64,000 bases of DNA from Methanospirillum lacunae (GCF_046195335.1 NZ_CP176093.1); one strand, 5' to 3'; shown: positions 28,501 through 39,600, counted from the first letter of the stretch. The notes: a model not told the origin generated them from the sequence alone. Translations and numbers: made by a program.

Positions 28501-31500
28501 CTCAAACTCCCACTCTTTCTCCAGAACAGAACAGGTATCTGAGAAGGGTTGCACGCAAAACATGGCGGTTTTTTGAGACCTTTGTCACCGCTGAAGACCA
28601 TCATCTCCCCCCTGATAATTATCAGGAACAACCGGTTGAGGCTGTAGCTCACCGGACCTCTCCAACAGATATCGGCCTCTCCCTTCTCGCAAATCTTACT
28701 GCCTACGACTTTGGCTACATATCCGCTGATGAGTATGTGAATCGTACTCATGGCACCCTGACAACAATGGGGAGACTGAAGAGATTCAGGGGTCATTTCT
28801 ACAACTGGTATGACACGATAACGTTAGAGCCCCTGCTTCCCAGGTACATCTCCACGGTTGATAGCGGCAACCTTGTTGGAGATCTGCTGGTGTTACGGCA
28901 GGGACTCTTTGAACTCTCTCATGAACCGGTCATTTCAATGAAATTTGGTGACGGACTATCTGATGTACTTCATCTCCTCACCGAAGCTCTGAAAGAAGCT
29001 GAAGAGAGTATGGGAGTAGTTCCGGTCCCTGTTCTATCAAAAATTGCGGATCTGAAGGAGTCTGTATCCGCTATTCAGGAAACGGTTCCCTGGATCATCA
29101 GTTCCCTCTCTGATTTGAATGAGATAGGATCAGATCTTCTGGCTGAACTCAGTTCACATCCTGATGAAGAAGTCAGGTGGTGGGCTGATGCAACCTGGCG
29201 CCAGATAAAGAGTCATGAAACTGCTGTACTATCTCATATCTCATGGGCGTTCACCGGAGAACATCCTGATACGCTCTGGGATGAGATTCCTGTAGAGGTT
29301 TTGCCCGCTCTCTCCCTCTTCCTAAAAAAATATGAGTCACTAAATGACCACATTCCAACATTCAGGGAAATCGCTGAGATCAGAGAGGTTTTCCTGAGTG
29401 ATCTTGCTCCATTATTGGAGTGGCTTGCAGCATCTAAAGATCATGCCAGTACGCCAGGTGCCGGGTACCAATGGCTTTCCCGCACTCTGGAAGAGATGCA
29501 AATCTCAAGTAAACGAGCCGATGATCTCCTTTTGATGGTATCGTGTCTTGCAGATGATTGTGAAACATACTCACATATTGAGTATGGATTTTTGTACGAT
29601 AACACCAGTAAACTTCTTGCCATCGGGTATAATGCGACAGATCTCAGACGCGACGCCAGTTTTTATGATCTCCTGGCATCTGAAGCACGACTTGCCAGTT
29701 TTATCGGAATAGCCAGAGGAGACCTTCCCCAGGAGCACTGGTTTGCGTTGGGTCGTCTCCTGACAACCACCGGAAATGGGAGATCTACGCTCATCTCCTG
29801 GAGTGGTTCGATGTTTGAATACCTGATGCCACTGCTTCTGATGCCGAATTATGAGAATACTCTCCTGGATCTGACCTATCGCACGGTGGTTACCAGGCAG
29901 ATAGAATATGGCAGGCAGAGAAATGTTCCCTGGGGGATATCAGAATCAGGTTATAATATCATTGATACAAGCCAGAACTACCAGTACCGTGCATTCGGAG
30001 TCCCGGGGCTTGGGTTCAAGCGTGGTCTTTCTGAAGATCTGGTTATCGCTCCCTATGCGAGTGTAATGGGTCTGATGGTTCATCCGTCTTTAACTTACAT
30101 GAATCTGAAGGAGATGGATTCACTTGGATATTCAGGGGCATATGGTTTTTATGAGGCCGTTGATTTTACCCCTTCCCGGATTCCTCCAGGCCAGAATCAT
30201 GCTATTGTGCGATCGTTCATGGTACATCACCAGGGAATGGCTCTGCTCTCACTTGCCTATGTCCTTCTCAATCGCCCGATGCAGAGGCGATTTGAGTCTG
30301 ACCCATCCCTTCAGGCAACACTGATGCTCCTTCAGGAAAAGATGCCACGGGTTACTCCCTTCTATCCCCACACCGGTGATGTGCAGGGAGTTCATAAAAA
30401 GAATGGTGACGCCGAATCATTGGTGCGTACCTTCCATACCGCACATACACCACGGCCTGAAGTGCACCTTCTTTCAAATGGACATTACCATGTGATGGTA
30501 AATAATAGCGGATCAGGATATAGCAGGTGGAATGATCTTGCAGTAACCAGATGGCGGGAAGATCCAACCGCAGACACCTCGGGAACTTTCTGTTATATCA
30601 GGGATCTTGAGAGTGGTGATTTCTGGTCAAATGGCTATCAGCCCACAAAAAAGAATCCTGAAACCTTTCAAACAACGTTTAAACAGGCTCGTGCTGAATT
30701 CAGGAGACGTGACCAGGAATTTGATACCCGTACAGAAATCATCGTTTCTCCTGAAGATGATGTAGAACTTAGAAGAATACGGGTAACAAACCGGTCCTGG
30801 AAACGAAAGACCCTGGAGTTTACCAGTTATGCTGAGGTAGTCCTGGCTCCCCAGACCTCTGACGAATCACATCCGGCCTTCAGTAATCTTTTTGTTCAGA
30901 CCGAACTTCTTGCGGAGAAGAATGCAATCATAGCCACGAGAAGGCCACGTTCAGAGGATGAAAAGCCGCCATGGATGCTCCATCTCATGACTGTTCATGG
31001 CACGGTGATGAGAAAGATCTCATTTGAGACAGTAAGGACCAATTTCATCGGAAGAACAAATTCTCTCTCAAATCCTGCCGCTATGACTGACTCATCAGCC
31101 CTTTCAAACTCAGCAGGTTCTGTGCTTGACCCGGTGGTTGCGATCAGATGTACCATCATACTGGATCCACAGGAGACTGCGGGGGTGAATATCTTCACCG
31201 GAGTCAGTGAGAGCAGGGACAAATCGGTTGCCCTTGTTGACAAGTATTATGACAGTTATATCGCTGATCGGGTCTCCGAGCTTGCCTGGACACATGCACA
31301 GGTTGTACTCAAACAACTCAATGCTACAGAACGTGATGCCCGGCTGTTTGGGAGTCTTGCGTCATCGGTTATCTATGCACATCCCTCGCGTAGGGCGAGC
31401 CAGAAGATTCTGGAAAAGAACTCCCGTGGCCAGTCTGGTCTGTGGGGATATGGAATCTCCGGAGATATTCCCATAGTTCTGGTGAGAATTCAACACATGA

Positions 31501-34301
31501 GTGGGATTGGTCTGATCAAAGAGATGGTTCAGGCCCATGAATACTGGCGAATAAAAGGCCTGATGGTTGATCTGGTGATCTGGAACGAGGAACAGTCAGG
31601 ATACAGGCAGGAACTGCATGATGAGATCATGCGTCAGATTCCCCAGGGTTCTGATCATCCTCTGGTAAATCAGAAAGGAGGCATCTTTATCAGACATATG
31701 GAGCAGATGTCAGATGAGGATCGTATCCTGATTCAGACCGTGGCACGGGCGATAGTATCTGACCGGAGAGGAAATCTCGCAATGCAACTCGAACGGCCGG
31801 GCTGGAATGAGACTCCTATGCCCAAATTAATCCCTGCCAGGAGTTCGATTTATGAAAATGATCCGGGAATCAACATTTCTTCTGAAGACCTCCTCTATTT
31901 TAACGGTACTGGAGGGTTTTCGCCTGATGGAAAAGAGTACATCATCTTCACCGGAAAAGGAAGGGTAACTCCGGCTCCCTGGGTAAACATACTGGCAAAT
32001 GAGAATTTTGGGACCGTGATATCAGAGAGTGGGAGTGCCTTTACCTGGAGTGAGAATGCCCATGAGTTCAGACTTACTCCCTGGACAAACGATCCGGTCT
32101 CTGATCTCTCTGGCGAGGCCCTGTACATCAGGGATGAAGAGACTGGCATATTCTGGTCTCCCACTCCCTTACCGGTCAGAGGATCTAACAATTACAAAAC
32201 CCGGCATGGATTTGGCTATTCAGTCTTTGAATACTTAGGAAACGGAATTCAGACCACACTGACGGTCTTTGTGTCACCTGATAGTCCTGTTAAAATCCTC
32301 TCTCTTCGGGTAAAGAATCAGTCAGGACAATCCCGTGTCCTCTCAGTAACCTGCTATGTCGAATGGGTTTTAGGAGAACTCAGATCTCGATCTCTGCCAT
32401 ATGTGATATCAGAGATTGATCCGGTTACTGGAGCGATCTTTGCTAAGAATCCATATAATTCTGAATTTCCCGGACGTGTTGCCTTTCTTGACTCAAATAT
32501 TCCGAGCAGAACTATTACCGGCGATCGGTATGAGTTCATCGGGCGAAACCGCTCTATGGAAAAACCTGCAGCAATGGAGCAGGAACACCTCTCCAACAAA
32601 GTTGGAGCAGGTCTTGATCCGTGTGCAGCTCTCCAGGTCTTATGTGAACTGGTTGATGGTGAGGAACGTGAGATCATCTTTACCCTTGGTGTCGGTTGTG
32701 ATGGAGAAGAAGCACGAAATCTTGTTCTCCGCAGTCGCGGAGTTGGAGCAGCACGTGCATCACTAAAAGCGGTACATGAGTACTGGGCATCGACACTCGG
32801 AGTGGTGAATATTGCAACACCTGATCCATCCGTGGACCTGCTTTTCAACGGCTGGCTCCTCTATCAGACGATTGTCTCACGTCTCTGGGCACGTTCCGGG
32901 TTTTATCAGTCAGGAGGAGCGTTTGGATTTCGGGATCAACTGCAGGACGTGATGGCCCTCATCAACACAAAACCAGACCTTGCAAGAAAACAGATTCTCC
33001 TCTGTGCCGGGCATCAGTTTACTGAAGGTGATGTGCAGCATTGGTGGCATCCCCCTGTTGGTCGCGGAGTGAGGACTCATTGTTCTGATGATTATCTATG
33101 GCTCCCGTATGTAACCTGCAGGTATGTAACCGGTACCCGTGATTTTGGGATTCTTGATGAGGTGGCTCCTTTTCTTGAAGGGAGAAAGGTGCTCCCTGAC
33201 GAGGACTCATATTATGATCTCCCTGAAATCTCCGGATCAGCAGATACGCTTTATGAGCATTGTGTCCGTGCCATCAGGTCAGGCCTGATGGTTGGTGTTC
33301 ATGGCCTACCATTGATGGGAACCGGGGACTGGAACGATGGCATGAATCTTGTCGGGGCAGGAGGGCAGGGAGAGAGTGTATGGCTCGGATTTTTCCTTTA
33401 CGATCTGCTTACGCGGTTTGGCAGAATATCCACGCTTCACAACGATCCTGCATTTGCAGAGTATTGCCTGGTACATGCTAATCTTTTGAGGGAGAACCTT
33501 GAAAAAAACGGGTGGGACGGGGAATGGTACCGCCGTGCCTATTTCGATTCAGGGCAGCCACTCGGATCTTCCCTCAACCAGGAATGCAGAATAGATTCTA
33601 TTGCCCAGAGTTGGGCTGTTCTATCCGGTGCTGGATCAAAGGAGAGAACCGTGGCTGCCATGAAAGCAGTAGGCACCCATCTCATCAATAACGATGATGG
33701 GCTCGTTTCTCTCTTCACTCCTCCGTTTGATTCATCGCTCATGAATCCCGGGTACATTAAAGGATATGTGCCGGGCGTTAGAGAAAACGGCGGGCATTAT
33801 TCACATGCAGCCATCTGGGTAGCAATGGCCTTTGCTACACTCAAAGATCACGAACAGGCCTGGAAACTGGTATCGTTTATCAGCCCGGTACATCATTGCA
33901 AAACTCATGATGATGTTCAAAAATACCGGGTTGAACCGTATGTTATTACATCAGATATCTATACTGCCCCTCCCTACTCGGGCCGTGGAGGCTGGACATG
34001 GTATTCGGGATCTGCTGGCTGGATGTACACACTGATTCTTGAATCTCTGCTCGGAGTTGAGGTACAAGGCGATCAAATGAGATTCAATCCATGTATTCCT
34101 GAAATCTGGAGATCATACCGGATTTATTTGAGATACCAGTCTTCCAGGTATCATATCTCTGTCATAAAGCCCGGTCCGGGATCAGCAGTACTATCGGTGA
34201 GTGTTGAAGGGAAAAATCAGTCTGATAAAACGGTGCATCTCGTTGATGATGGAGGGGATCGTCAGGTTGTGATAGAACTAGGGGAGACATCCCTGTTGTG
34301 A
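25515..34301 (+). CDS. Cyclic beta-1,2-glucan synthase (NdvB/ChvB-like)
   Basis: 2928 residues, a length typical of the family. TTG start at 25515 with GGAG upstream; no ATG occurs in frame for >500 bases. After ~400 N-terminal residues come membrane helices (about 410-460) and a GT84 glycosyltransferase (DxD in TLDTDTDLPRN, ~631; RRHRWIRGDWQ, ~776). More membrane helices follow (826-870, 889-910, 950-990). A glycoamylase-like domain spans ~1030-1620 (YDTITLEPLLPRYISTVDSG; IPPGQNHAIVRSFMVHHQGM). Two GH94/phosphorylase-type modules span 1650-2900, with GTGDWNDGMN at ~2603. The enzyme uses UDP-glucose to build, size and close a glucan ring. In bacteria the product acts in osmotic adaptation and host interaction. 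No transporter (ChvA-like) is adjacent. Confidence 0.93.
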   Translation: MRNLFTFRKEWTEKKPSGEHVDRGPLRDELFSGDQLEQHARDIAGCFRIDTRKGEDRLLPRLADNEQVLLKTHKLLNTVLEENSPVSPAGEWLLDNFYLVEEQIRTARLHLPEEYSIELPHLANGPLEGYPRVYHIARELIAHSDGRIDTENLFAFINAYQKITPLKLGELWAIPIMFRLALIENLRRVADIISENRSDRDSANYWVDRMTRMARKDPKSLILVIADMARSDPPLTSAFVAEMSRHLQGSSGPLLFALSWIEQRLSEKNQTLEQMITAEIQAQAADQVSFGNSISSLRLLDTSDWRSFVERLSIVERTLRSDPADEYPEMDFETRDRYRHVIEEIARNDRVSEDLVAQIAVELAYQARTIQGKKERESHLGYYLIDDGRERLEESLLYLPSGIDQIKRAVFVHAFPLYISGIVTITLLVLYFAFTQFNSVTWFITLLILILLLFPISQSVMRVMNWFCTLVFVPVSLPKMDYSEAIPNDRRTVVVIPTVLSGFSDISKLLDSLEIRFLANKEKNIYFALLTDLRNAPAAQMPEDEELVSLLGCGIKNLNEKYHKENPDTFFLMHRSRTWNPSERIFMGYERKRGILEAFSILLSDPGKRPFSNVVGNLEALTHITYVITLDTDTDLPRNSARTLIGTIAHPLNRAQIDQNTRVIKKGYGILQPRVAISLTKSGISRFVSLFGGELGIDPYTRVVSDVYQDAFHEGSFIGKGIYDLETFSLTVKGRFPENLILSHDLLEGCYARTGLVSDVEIFEEYPLRYLVDIIRRHRWIRGDWQILPWIFSSVPDSSSKKQKNPLSLLSRWKIFDNLIRSLTTPVTFLLFLLSWIILLDPLFWTGFIISLLLIPPIIIILYKIVRKPGEHTWRMHLYDMGHDIRSMIAVPLLILVFLPFEAYISLDAIIRSCWRMKFSHRNLLEWTTHQEAGRMGVSDVSGSYRIMWPAPVIGAGLLILTVILPASVSVLCIPFACAWMLSPAIAWWISQPFMSQTPTLSPEQNRYLRRVARKTWRFFETFVTAEDHHLPPDNYQEQPVEAVAHRTSPTDIGLSLLANLTAYDFGYISADEYVNRTHGTLTTMGRLKRFRGHFYNWYDTITLEPLLPRYISTVDSGNLVGDLLVLRQGLFELSHEPVISMKFGDGLSDVLHLLTEALKEAEESMGVVPVPVLSKIADLKESVSAIQETVPWIISSLSDLNEIGSDLLAELSSHPDEEVRWWADATWRQIKSHETAVLSHISWAFTGEHPDTLWDEIPVEVLPALSLFLKKYESLNDHIPTFREIAEIREVFLSDLAPLLEWLAASKDHASTPGAGYQWLSRTLEEMQISSKRADDLLLMVSCLADDCETYSHIEYGFLYDNTSKLLAIGYNATDLRRDASFYDLLASEARLASFIGIARGDLPQEHWFALGRLLTTTGNGRSTLISWSGSMFEYLMPLLLMPNYENTLLDLTYRTVVTRQIEYGRQRNVPWGISESGYNIIDTSQNYQYRAFGVPGLGFKRGLSEDLVIAPYASVMGLMVHPSLTYMNLKEMDSLGYSGAYGFYEAVDFTPSRIPPGQNHAIVRSFMVHHQGMALLSLAYVLLNRPMQRRFESDPSLQATLMLLQEKMPRVTPFYPHTGDVQGVHKKNGDAESLVRTFHTAHTPRPEVHLLSNGHYHVMVNNSGSGYSRWNDLAVTRWREDPTADTSGTFCYIRDLESGDFWSNGYQPTKKNPETFQTTFKQARAEFRRRDQEFDTRTEIIVSPEDDVELRRIRVTNRSWKRKTLEFTSYAEVVLAPQTSDESHPAFSNLFVQTELLAEKNAIIATRRPRSEDEKPPWMLHLMTVHGTVMRKISFETVRTNFIGRTNSLSNPAAMTDSSALSNSAGSVLDPVVAIRCTIILDPQETAGVNIFTGVSESRDKSVALVDKYYDSYIADRVSELAWTHAQVVLKQLNATERDARLFGSLASSVIYAHPSRRASQKILEKNSRGQSGLWGYGISGDIPIVLVRIQHMSGIGLIKEMVQAHEYWRIKGLMVDLVIWNEEQSGYRQELHDEIMRQIPQGSDHPLVNQKGGIFIRHMEQMSDEDRILIQTVARAIVSDRRGNLAMQLERPGWNETPMPKLIPARSSIYENDPGINISSEDLLYFNGTGGFSPDGKEYIIFTGKGRVTPAPWVNILANENFGTVISESGSAFTWSENAHEFRLTPWTNDPVSDLSGEALYIRDEETGIFWSPTPLPVRGSNNYKTRHGFGYSVFEYLGNGIQTTLTVFVSPDSPVKILSLRVKNQSGQSRVLSVTCYVEWVLGELRSRSLPYVISEIDPVTGAIFAKNPYNSEFPGRVAFLDSNIPSRTITGDRYEFIGRNRSMEKPAAMEQEHLSNKVGAGLDPCAALQVLCELVDGEEREIIFTLGVGCDGEEARNLVLRSRGVGAARASLKAVHEYWASTLGVVNIATPDPSVDLLFNGWLLYQTIVSRLWARSGFYQSGGAFGFRDQLQDVMALINTKPDLARKQILLCAGHQFTEGDVQHWWHPPVGRGVRTHCSDDYLWLPYVTCRYVTGTRDFGILDEVAPFLEGRKVLPDEDSYYDLPEISGSADTLYEHCVRAIRSGLMVGVHGLPLMGTGDWNDGMNLVGAGGQGESVWLGFFLYDLLTRFGRISTLHNDPAFAEYCLVHANLLRENLEKNGWDGEWYRRAYFDSGQPLGSSLNQECRIDSIAQSWAVLSGAGSKERTVAAMKAVGTHLINNDDGLVSLFTPPFDSSLMNPGYIKGYVPGVRENGGHYSHAAIWVAMAFATLKDHEQAWKLVSFISPVHHCKTHDDVQKYRVEPYVITSDIYTAPPYSGRGGWTWYSGSAGWMYTLILESLLGVEVQGDQMRFNPCIPEIWRSYRIYLRYQSSRYHISVIKPGPGSAVLSVSVEGKNQSDKTVHLVDDGGDRQVVIELGETSLL

Positions 34302-34457
34302 ATGAGATACGCGGGTAATGTTTGAGTTTTATGAATCAGGTATAAGGATCCCTCTTAAGTTGATCTGGATCCAAATCGATATTTTATTGACAGCGTCATA
34401 CAAATAGCGAAGGATCTAGTTATATCAAATTATTCTGACGAAAACTGGTTGTAGGTA

Positions 34458-34739
34458 TCAATACCCCTGCATTGATTCTGAATATTCTTTTTGATTGAGA
34501 TGGTAGATGCAAGGTTGCTTTTTGGATTGTTCTTCTGTTAAGTTGTATCTTTGAGTTTTGATCTCCCAAAAATCGGGCATCTTCTCATCGCCGAGTATGT
34601 TTGCATACCCCGGCTCTCCTACCATACTAAAGTTACAATGGACGATTCCATCTTCTTCTACAAGACAATGAACACATCTCCGTGTAACATCTGCACTATA
34701 GCATGGTCTGTTTGACCTTTCTTCTATTGGAGGTATCAT
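34458..34739 (-). CDS. Small Cys-rich hypothetical protein
   Basis: 93 residues with five Cys: PCYSADVTRRCVHCLVEEDG has C-x7-C-x2-C, then HCNFSM, then QPCIYHLNQKE. The spacing could form a zinc or iron site. No signal peptide. The rest is polar (GDEKMPDFWEIKTQRYNLTE). No family is recognised and the context gives no hint. Confidence 0.5.
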   Translation of the reverse strand: MIPPIEERSNRPCYSADVTRRCVHCLVEEDGIVHCNFSMVGEPGYANILGDEKMPDFWEIKTQRYNLTEEQSKKQPCIYHLNQKEYSESMQGY

Positions 34740-34999
34740 ACTTCCAATCAGTCTTACATCTCCTTAATTGTTCCTGCAGTATTGTACAATGTCTCATCAG
34801 TCACCTTTGTGATATAAAAAAGAAAAAATTCGTGTGACTCATACCGGAGGGTGCCGGTCATCAATTTTGTGCACTCTTTCCCCTGGCAGGAAAAAGATGG
34901 CAGAATGTATGAACTATTTTTGATTCATTTCTGATTCTAAAAACTGATTTTCAATGCTCAAACTATAAACCTTCATTGCTATTCAGTAGATGAGGTAAA

Positions 35000-35485
35000 A
35001 TGAAAACGCTTGATCGTATCAGTTCGTACAAACCTGAAGAGATTGGTTGGGTTGATTTTATTATGGTATTATTAATCTTCTTCTCTATGACGTCTTTTAT
35101 CTTTATTGGAATCATAAACCTGTTTTCTGTTTACTTGTCTATCTATGTATTTTTTAGTGGACTTGATGGACCTATAACTGATACGCGAATATTAGGCATT
35201 ATTAGTACAACCCTTTTGACTATCATAATCGTAGAACTTTATATCACGGTAAAAGAACTCAAAAGTGGAAATATCGATATTAAACTGATTCTAGTTATTG
35301 GTTTGACTGCAATAATTCGGCATTTTATTCTATTGATATCGCAGGATTTTAGTGAAAAAGATGTATTTGCGATGATCGGACTCGCAATTGTAATGATGTT
35401 CTTTATCCTTGGATTATGGATTGTCAAGAGCAGGAATATCGACAGTATTGCTAATATCTGGTCCACTCATCCTAAAAAGGGATAA
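35000..35485 (+). CDS. PsiE-like membrane protein
   Basis: 161 residues with four membrane helices: VDFIMVLLIFFSMTSFIFIG, ILGIISTTLLTIIIVELYIT, LILVIGLTAIIRHFILLIS and FAMIGLAIVMMFFILGLWI. The layout and the central ELYITVKELKSGNIDIKLIL match the phosphate-starvation-inducible E family (PsiE); the function of that family is unknown. A TATA-like ACTATAAACC lies 30-40 bases before the ATG and GAGGT seven bases before it. No partner gene. Confidence 0.6.
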   Translation: MKTLDRISSYKPEEIGWVDFIMVLLIFFSMTSFIFIGIINLFSVYLSIYVFFSGLDGPITDTRILGIISTTLLTIIIVELYITVKELKSGNIDIKLILVIGLTAIIRHFILLISQDFSEKDVFAMIGLAIVMMFFILGLWIVKSRNIDSIANIWSTHPKKG

Positions 35486-35829
35486 TCTATCGGATTCGTA
35501 TTTAAATATATTAAAACATTGAGAAAATCGAGAACGGTATGTTTTAGGGGTTAACTTCTTACTCATACCTGATAATCAATATAAAAATTTTACTTTGGGA
35601 ATATATATTATCGATGTTATTATTTTATTCCTTAATAATGGGCAAATCAAGAATAATACCTTCATTCTCTAGCAGTTTATCTGGAAGATTCAAATTCATG
35701 GTGCCTGATTTTGGTAATATTAAGTAATTTGTTACAGAGTAATCAGTAATTTCCATGGATGATTGAATTGTACTCTTTGTCTAAATCCCATTAGAAAAAT
35801 AGATATTCAAGAAAAGGAGTTTAATTGCA
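35486..35829. other. AT-rich intergenic, no gene seen
   Basis: Between two plus-strand genes. It is AT-rich throughout and ends with AGGAG before the gene at 35830. Nothing else is recognisable. Confidence 0.4.
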
Positions 35830-36321
35830 ATGGATGAAGGTTCATTAGATAAATTAACTGGTGTTCTTGAAAAAGTTAACACCGAATTTGAACGTGAAAA
35901 ACTCAACTATGATCTGGCTTTTACAAAAAGATTAGCCGACGAGACAAAAGAAGATGAAGCGAGAACAGGGTGTCAGAAACTATTTGTGTCAATAATTTAT
36001 CCTACAATGAAAGAATTTGGCTTAAAAATAAAAGAATATGGCCATAATTACAGAATAGAAGAGAGTGACAATTATGATAAGAATTCCCGGAAAAATCTGT
36101 TAAAATTAAAATTTACTTTAATCCCTACAAATCCATCACAAGAGGTACATGGAATGTACACAAACCCAGAGGTATCCTTTACATGTTTACCCAATGATAA
36201 CTCAATGCGTATAACATGCAACTTAACTGAGATGATAAAGAAATTAAAATCTCATGGGGATGTGATACATTTGTCAAATCTGGGAACATTAAAAGTGAAT
36301 GAAATATTGACCAATTTTTAG
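35830..36321 (+). CDS. Hypothetical protein
   Basis: 163 residues, soluble. The N-terminal ~50 residues are helical and charged (LDKLTGVLEKVNTEFEREKL, then RLADETKEDEARTGC) and may form a coiled coil. A mixed domain follows with IIYPTMKEFGLKIKEYGHNY, LLKLKFTLIPTN and CLPNDNSMRITCNL, an alternating strand pattern. It has a good AGGAG ribosome-binding site. No family recognised; composition and Lys/Asn richness resemble accessory genes. Confidence 0.55.
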   Translation: MDEGSLDKLTGVLEKVNTEFEREKLNYDLAFTKRLADETKEDEARTGCQKLFVSIIYPTMKEFGLKIKEYGHNYRIEESDNYDKNSRKNLLKLKFTLIPTNPSQEVHGMYTNPEVSFTCLPNDNSMRITCNLTEMIKKLKSHGDVIHLSNLGTLKVNEILTNF

Positions 36322-36643
36322 TAATTGTCTTTCATTAACTGTAGGAAAATCCTGGATTATTATCCTTTAATTTCCAATCAATTAGCAAGTAGCTGGGTGT
36401 TGCCATACTGATATCCCCACGCATATTCTATTGTAAATTAGGTTATAAATCCTAAAATTTATAAAATGGTAATTTACATCGGTTGTTCGGAGCTCAATCT
36501 TTTTGATACAATTGGATATGTTAAGGTTTTGAATATGAGGCCTCATATCCCGAATTTGCCCCTAATTCTTACAAAAAATGTTCCTGCAACAGCCCCAAGG
36601 GGTTTGATAAGTAAGAACATAAAACATTGAGAAAACGTTTCTT
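36322..36643. other. Intergenic with a perfect palindrome
   Basis: Between convergent genes (35830-36321 and the CheB-CheR fusion). It has no coding frame; the palindrome at 36533-36548 is listed separately. Confidence 0.4.
36533..36548. repeat. 16-bp perfect palindrome
   Basis: ATATGAGGCCTCATAT reads the same on both strands. It lies about 95 bases past the stop of the CheB-CheR fusion. It lacks a T-run, so it resembles a protein-binding dyad more than a terminator. Confidence 0.5.
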
Positions 36644-39600
36644 TTATGTCTCATGATTTCTGAATTTACCTGAAGGAATTGTGATCTCAAATCTCGCCCC
36701 TGTTCCTTGCACTCCGCATTCTGTTATGGAAAGCCCGGTAATTGATAAAATCTCCCTGCCTAGAAAAAGACCTATTCCTGTATGAGTCCCATATCCATGG
36801 TTAAATATGAAGGCTTTCTGATCTTCAGGGATTCCTCCCCCGTCATCCTCACAGATGATGAGGTATCTCCCTTCCTGTTCCATGGCAGAAAATTGTATCC
36901 TCGTAAGATTCTTCCCATGGCGGACTGCATTCTCCATGAGGGTGGAGAATACTTTGCGTAGAATTGGTTCGGCATATATCTCAATATTCTTTGGAATCTG
37001 GTTCTCAATGGAGACACCTTCAGGGTTGATCTCTGATACTGCCGAATCTATTAATGGAGAAACTGACTGCCATCCACTAGAGATAGTGCCAAAACTTTCA
37101 TACTCTTTGGTAAAACCAATGCTAGCCTCCATTTTTTGACATGCATCGATAGAGATCTGTACCCATTTTTTAAAGCTTTCAGGTATGGATTCCGCATCTA
37201 TCAGATCAAAAGTTGAGAGTATTACAGAGATCTGATTGATGATATCATGCCTGGTAAGGCTGGAAAGAAGCTTAAGTTTATTATTAGCCTCATGAAAGGC
37301 TTCCTTTGTTCTTTTTAACTCAGAAACATCTTCCATTGCAAGAAGGATAAGATTCTGACCACCTTTTTTGTTCCAAATGCATCTGGCGTTTAGAATGAGG
37401 GTTTTCTCTCCAATACCCGGAATATTTACATTTACCGTAACATCTTCAAATGAGGTTTTTTCAGGGACAATTGTGTGCAGAAGGGCAATGAGGTGAGGAA
37501 TACTCCACTGACTGTTCCCTATCTCGATGAGATTTTTCCCCTCTGTTTCCACTGGTGATGTCAGAAACATCTGGTAGTATGATTGACTTACTGATATCAC
37601 GGTTAAATCATTATCTAGTACCAGAAGAGGTTCACGTATGGTATCTATAATATTTTCAGCATATTCCCGGGACCTGACTGCCTCTTCTTCTGCTCTCTTT
37701 CTGTTATTTATATCGATAAAGGAGAGAACGACTCCGTCGATAACATTTTTGAGTGTCCGGTATGGGAGTATCCTGACCAGGAACCATCGGTTATCTGTTG
37801 TCTGTATCTCTTTTTCCTTTGGTACGAGCGAATCAAGAACCACCGCTGCTTCTTCAAGCAGATTATCGTTTAGAATGAGAGATTTGATGTCTGAAAGCGG
37901 TCTTCCAACATCAGAACTGACGAGTCTGTAGAGAATGGCGGTTTCCGGGGTAAACCACCGTATTGCCAGGTTGACATCCAGAAAGATTGTGCCGATACCA
38001 GTACTGCTCAGGAGATTCTTCATGTCGCTCTGAATTCCATCGAGTTGTATGATCTTCTCCTGCAACTCGGCATTCACGGACATTATCTCTTCATTAACCG
38101 ACTGTATCTCTTCTTTTGATGTTTCTAACTCTTCATTGGTGGACTGAAGTTCTTCATTCGTTGATTGCAGTTCCTCGTTGGTTGATTTGAGTTCTTCGTT
38201 CGCGGCCTGCATCTCCTCTATTGTAGCCTGTAGATTCTCTTTTGTATACAGCAACTCCTGTTCAAGTTCAGTTACCCGTTCAGGGTTTATCTGATTGGCA
38301 TCTGATTTTTGTTTCTGAATGAGGTCTTCCTGTGACACCTCTGCCAGATGGAAACTGATGATTAGATTACCATGCAAGGCACCTGAACGGGTGATCGGTC
38401 TGACTTCAAGATTGACTGCTTCATACCCATCATTGGTCCGGACCTGCAGATTTTTATACGTGACGATTGTCTGCTGCGCTTTTGCGGTAAATATTGCAGT
38501 TCTGAGATCCAGTTGCAATCCTTCACGTGCCATCTCAATAACAGAGAGTGTCGCCTGACCCTGGGCAGGGCGAAGAAATTTACCGGTATCTCCGTGGACG
38601 TACAGAATTGTGCCAATATCATCGGTAACTACGGATGGAGGGGCATATGCAAGGAGTAATTCTCTCTTTGTCTGTTCAATCATCGACGCATCAGGACGTC
38701 CGGAATGGATCTCATAATGTGGTATGGGAGGATGTTCGTCTCTTGAGGCGAAAGGAGTTTCCATTAATATCTGGCCTGCGTTTTTTATTCCTGAAGCCTC
38801 ATAGATTCTCCATTTTCGATTAATTTGTTTGAAAAGGTCTGGAAATCCTCCGATACTTTCAGATGATGAAAGAAAAAGAATTCCCCCGGGTTTTAGTGCA
38901 TAATGAAATGCGGGGATGAGCCTGGACTGGAGTTCTGATTCAAGGTAAATGAGAAGATTACGGCAACTGAGAAGATCAAGTTTTGTGAATGGTGGGTCTT
39001 TGATAAGATCCTGAGTGGCATAAATCACCATCTCCCTGATCTCCTTGTTTACCTGAAATCCGGTTTCCTGTCTGATAAAATACTTCTTCAGGCGTTCAGG
39101 TGAAATATCTGCGGTAATATTTGGGGGATAGAACCCTTTTCGTGCGACGGCTATTACATCTTCAGCAATATCTGTGCTATAGATCTGAACTTTACAATCT
39201 TTCTCCAGATCCTCGAGTACTTCCCTGATGATGATAGCAAGTGAGTAGGCTTCTTCACCGGTTGCACAACCGGGAACCCAGACCCTTAATGACTCATATT
39301 CATTCTTATTTCTGATTAGATCAGGAAGAACTTTCGTCTTTAAAAATTCGAACGCTTCCGGGTCCCGAAAGAAACTGGTGACATTGATGAGTATTTCACG
39401 AAAGAGTATCTTTACCTCATCCGGATGTTCTTCCACGTACCTGGCATAACCCAAAATATCCTCAATGGCAAGAACAGAGATGCGTCTTGCGATCCTGCGG
39501 GTTATTGTACTCTTTTTGTATTGAGAAAAATCGTGTCCGGTCCGTGTTCTGATGATTCTCAAAATCCTGCTAATGGCGCCCTTGTTGTTAGATTCGGTTG

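Noticed and set aside
32354..32848. 164-codon frame antisense to the glucan synthase
   Set aside because: A mirror of strong codon bias in the long gene; no start signal or family match.
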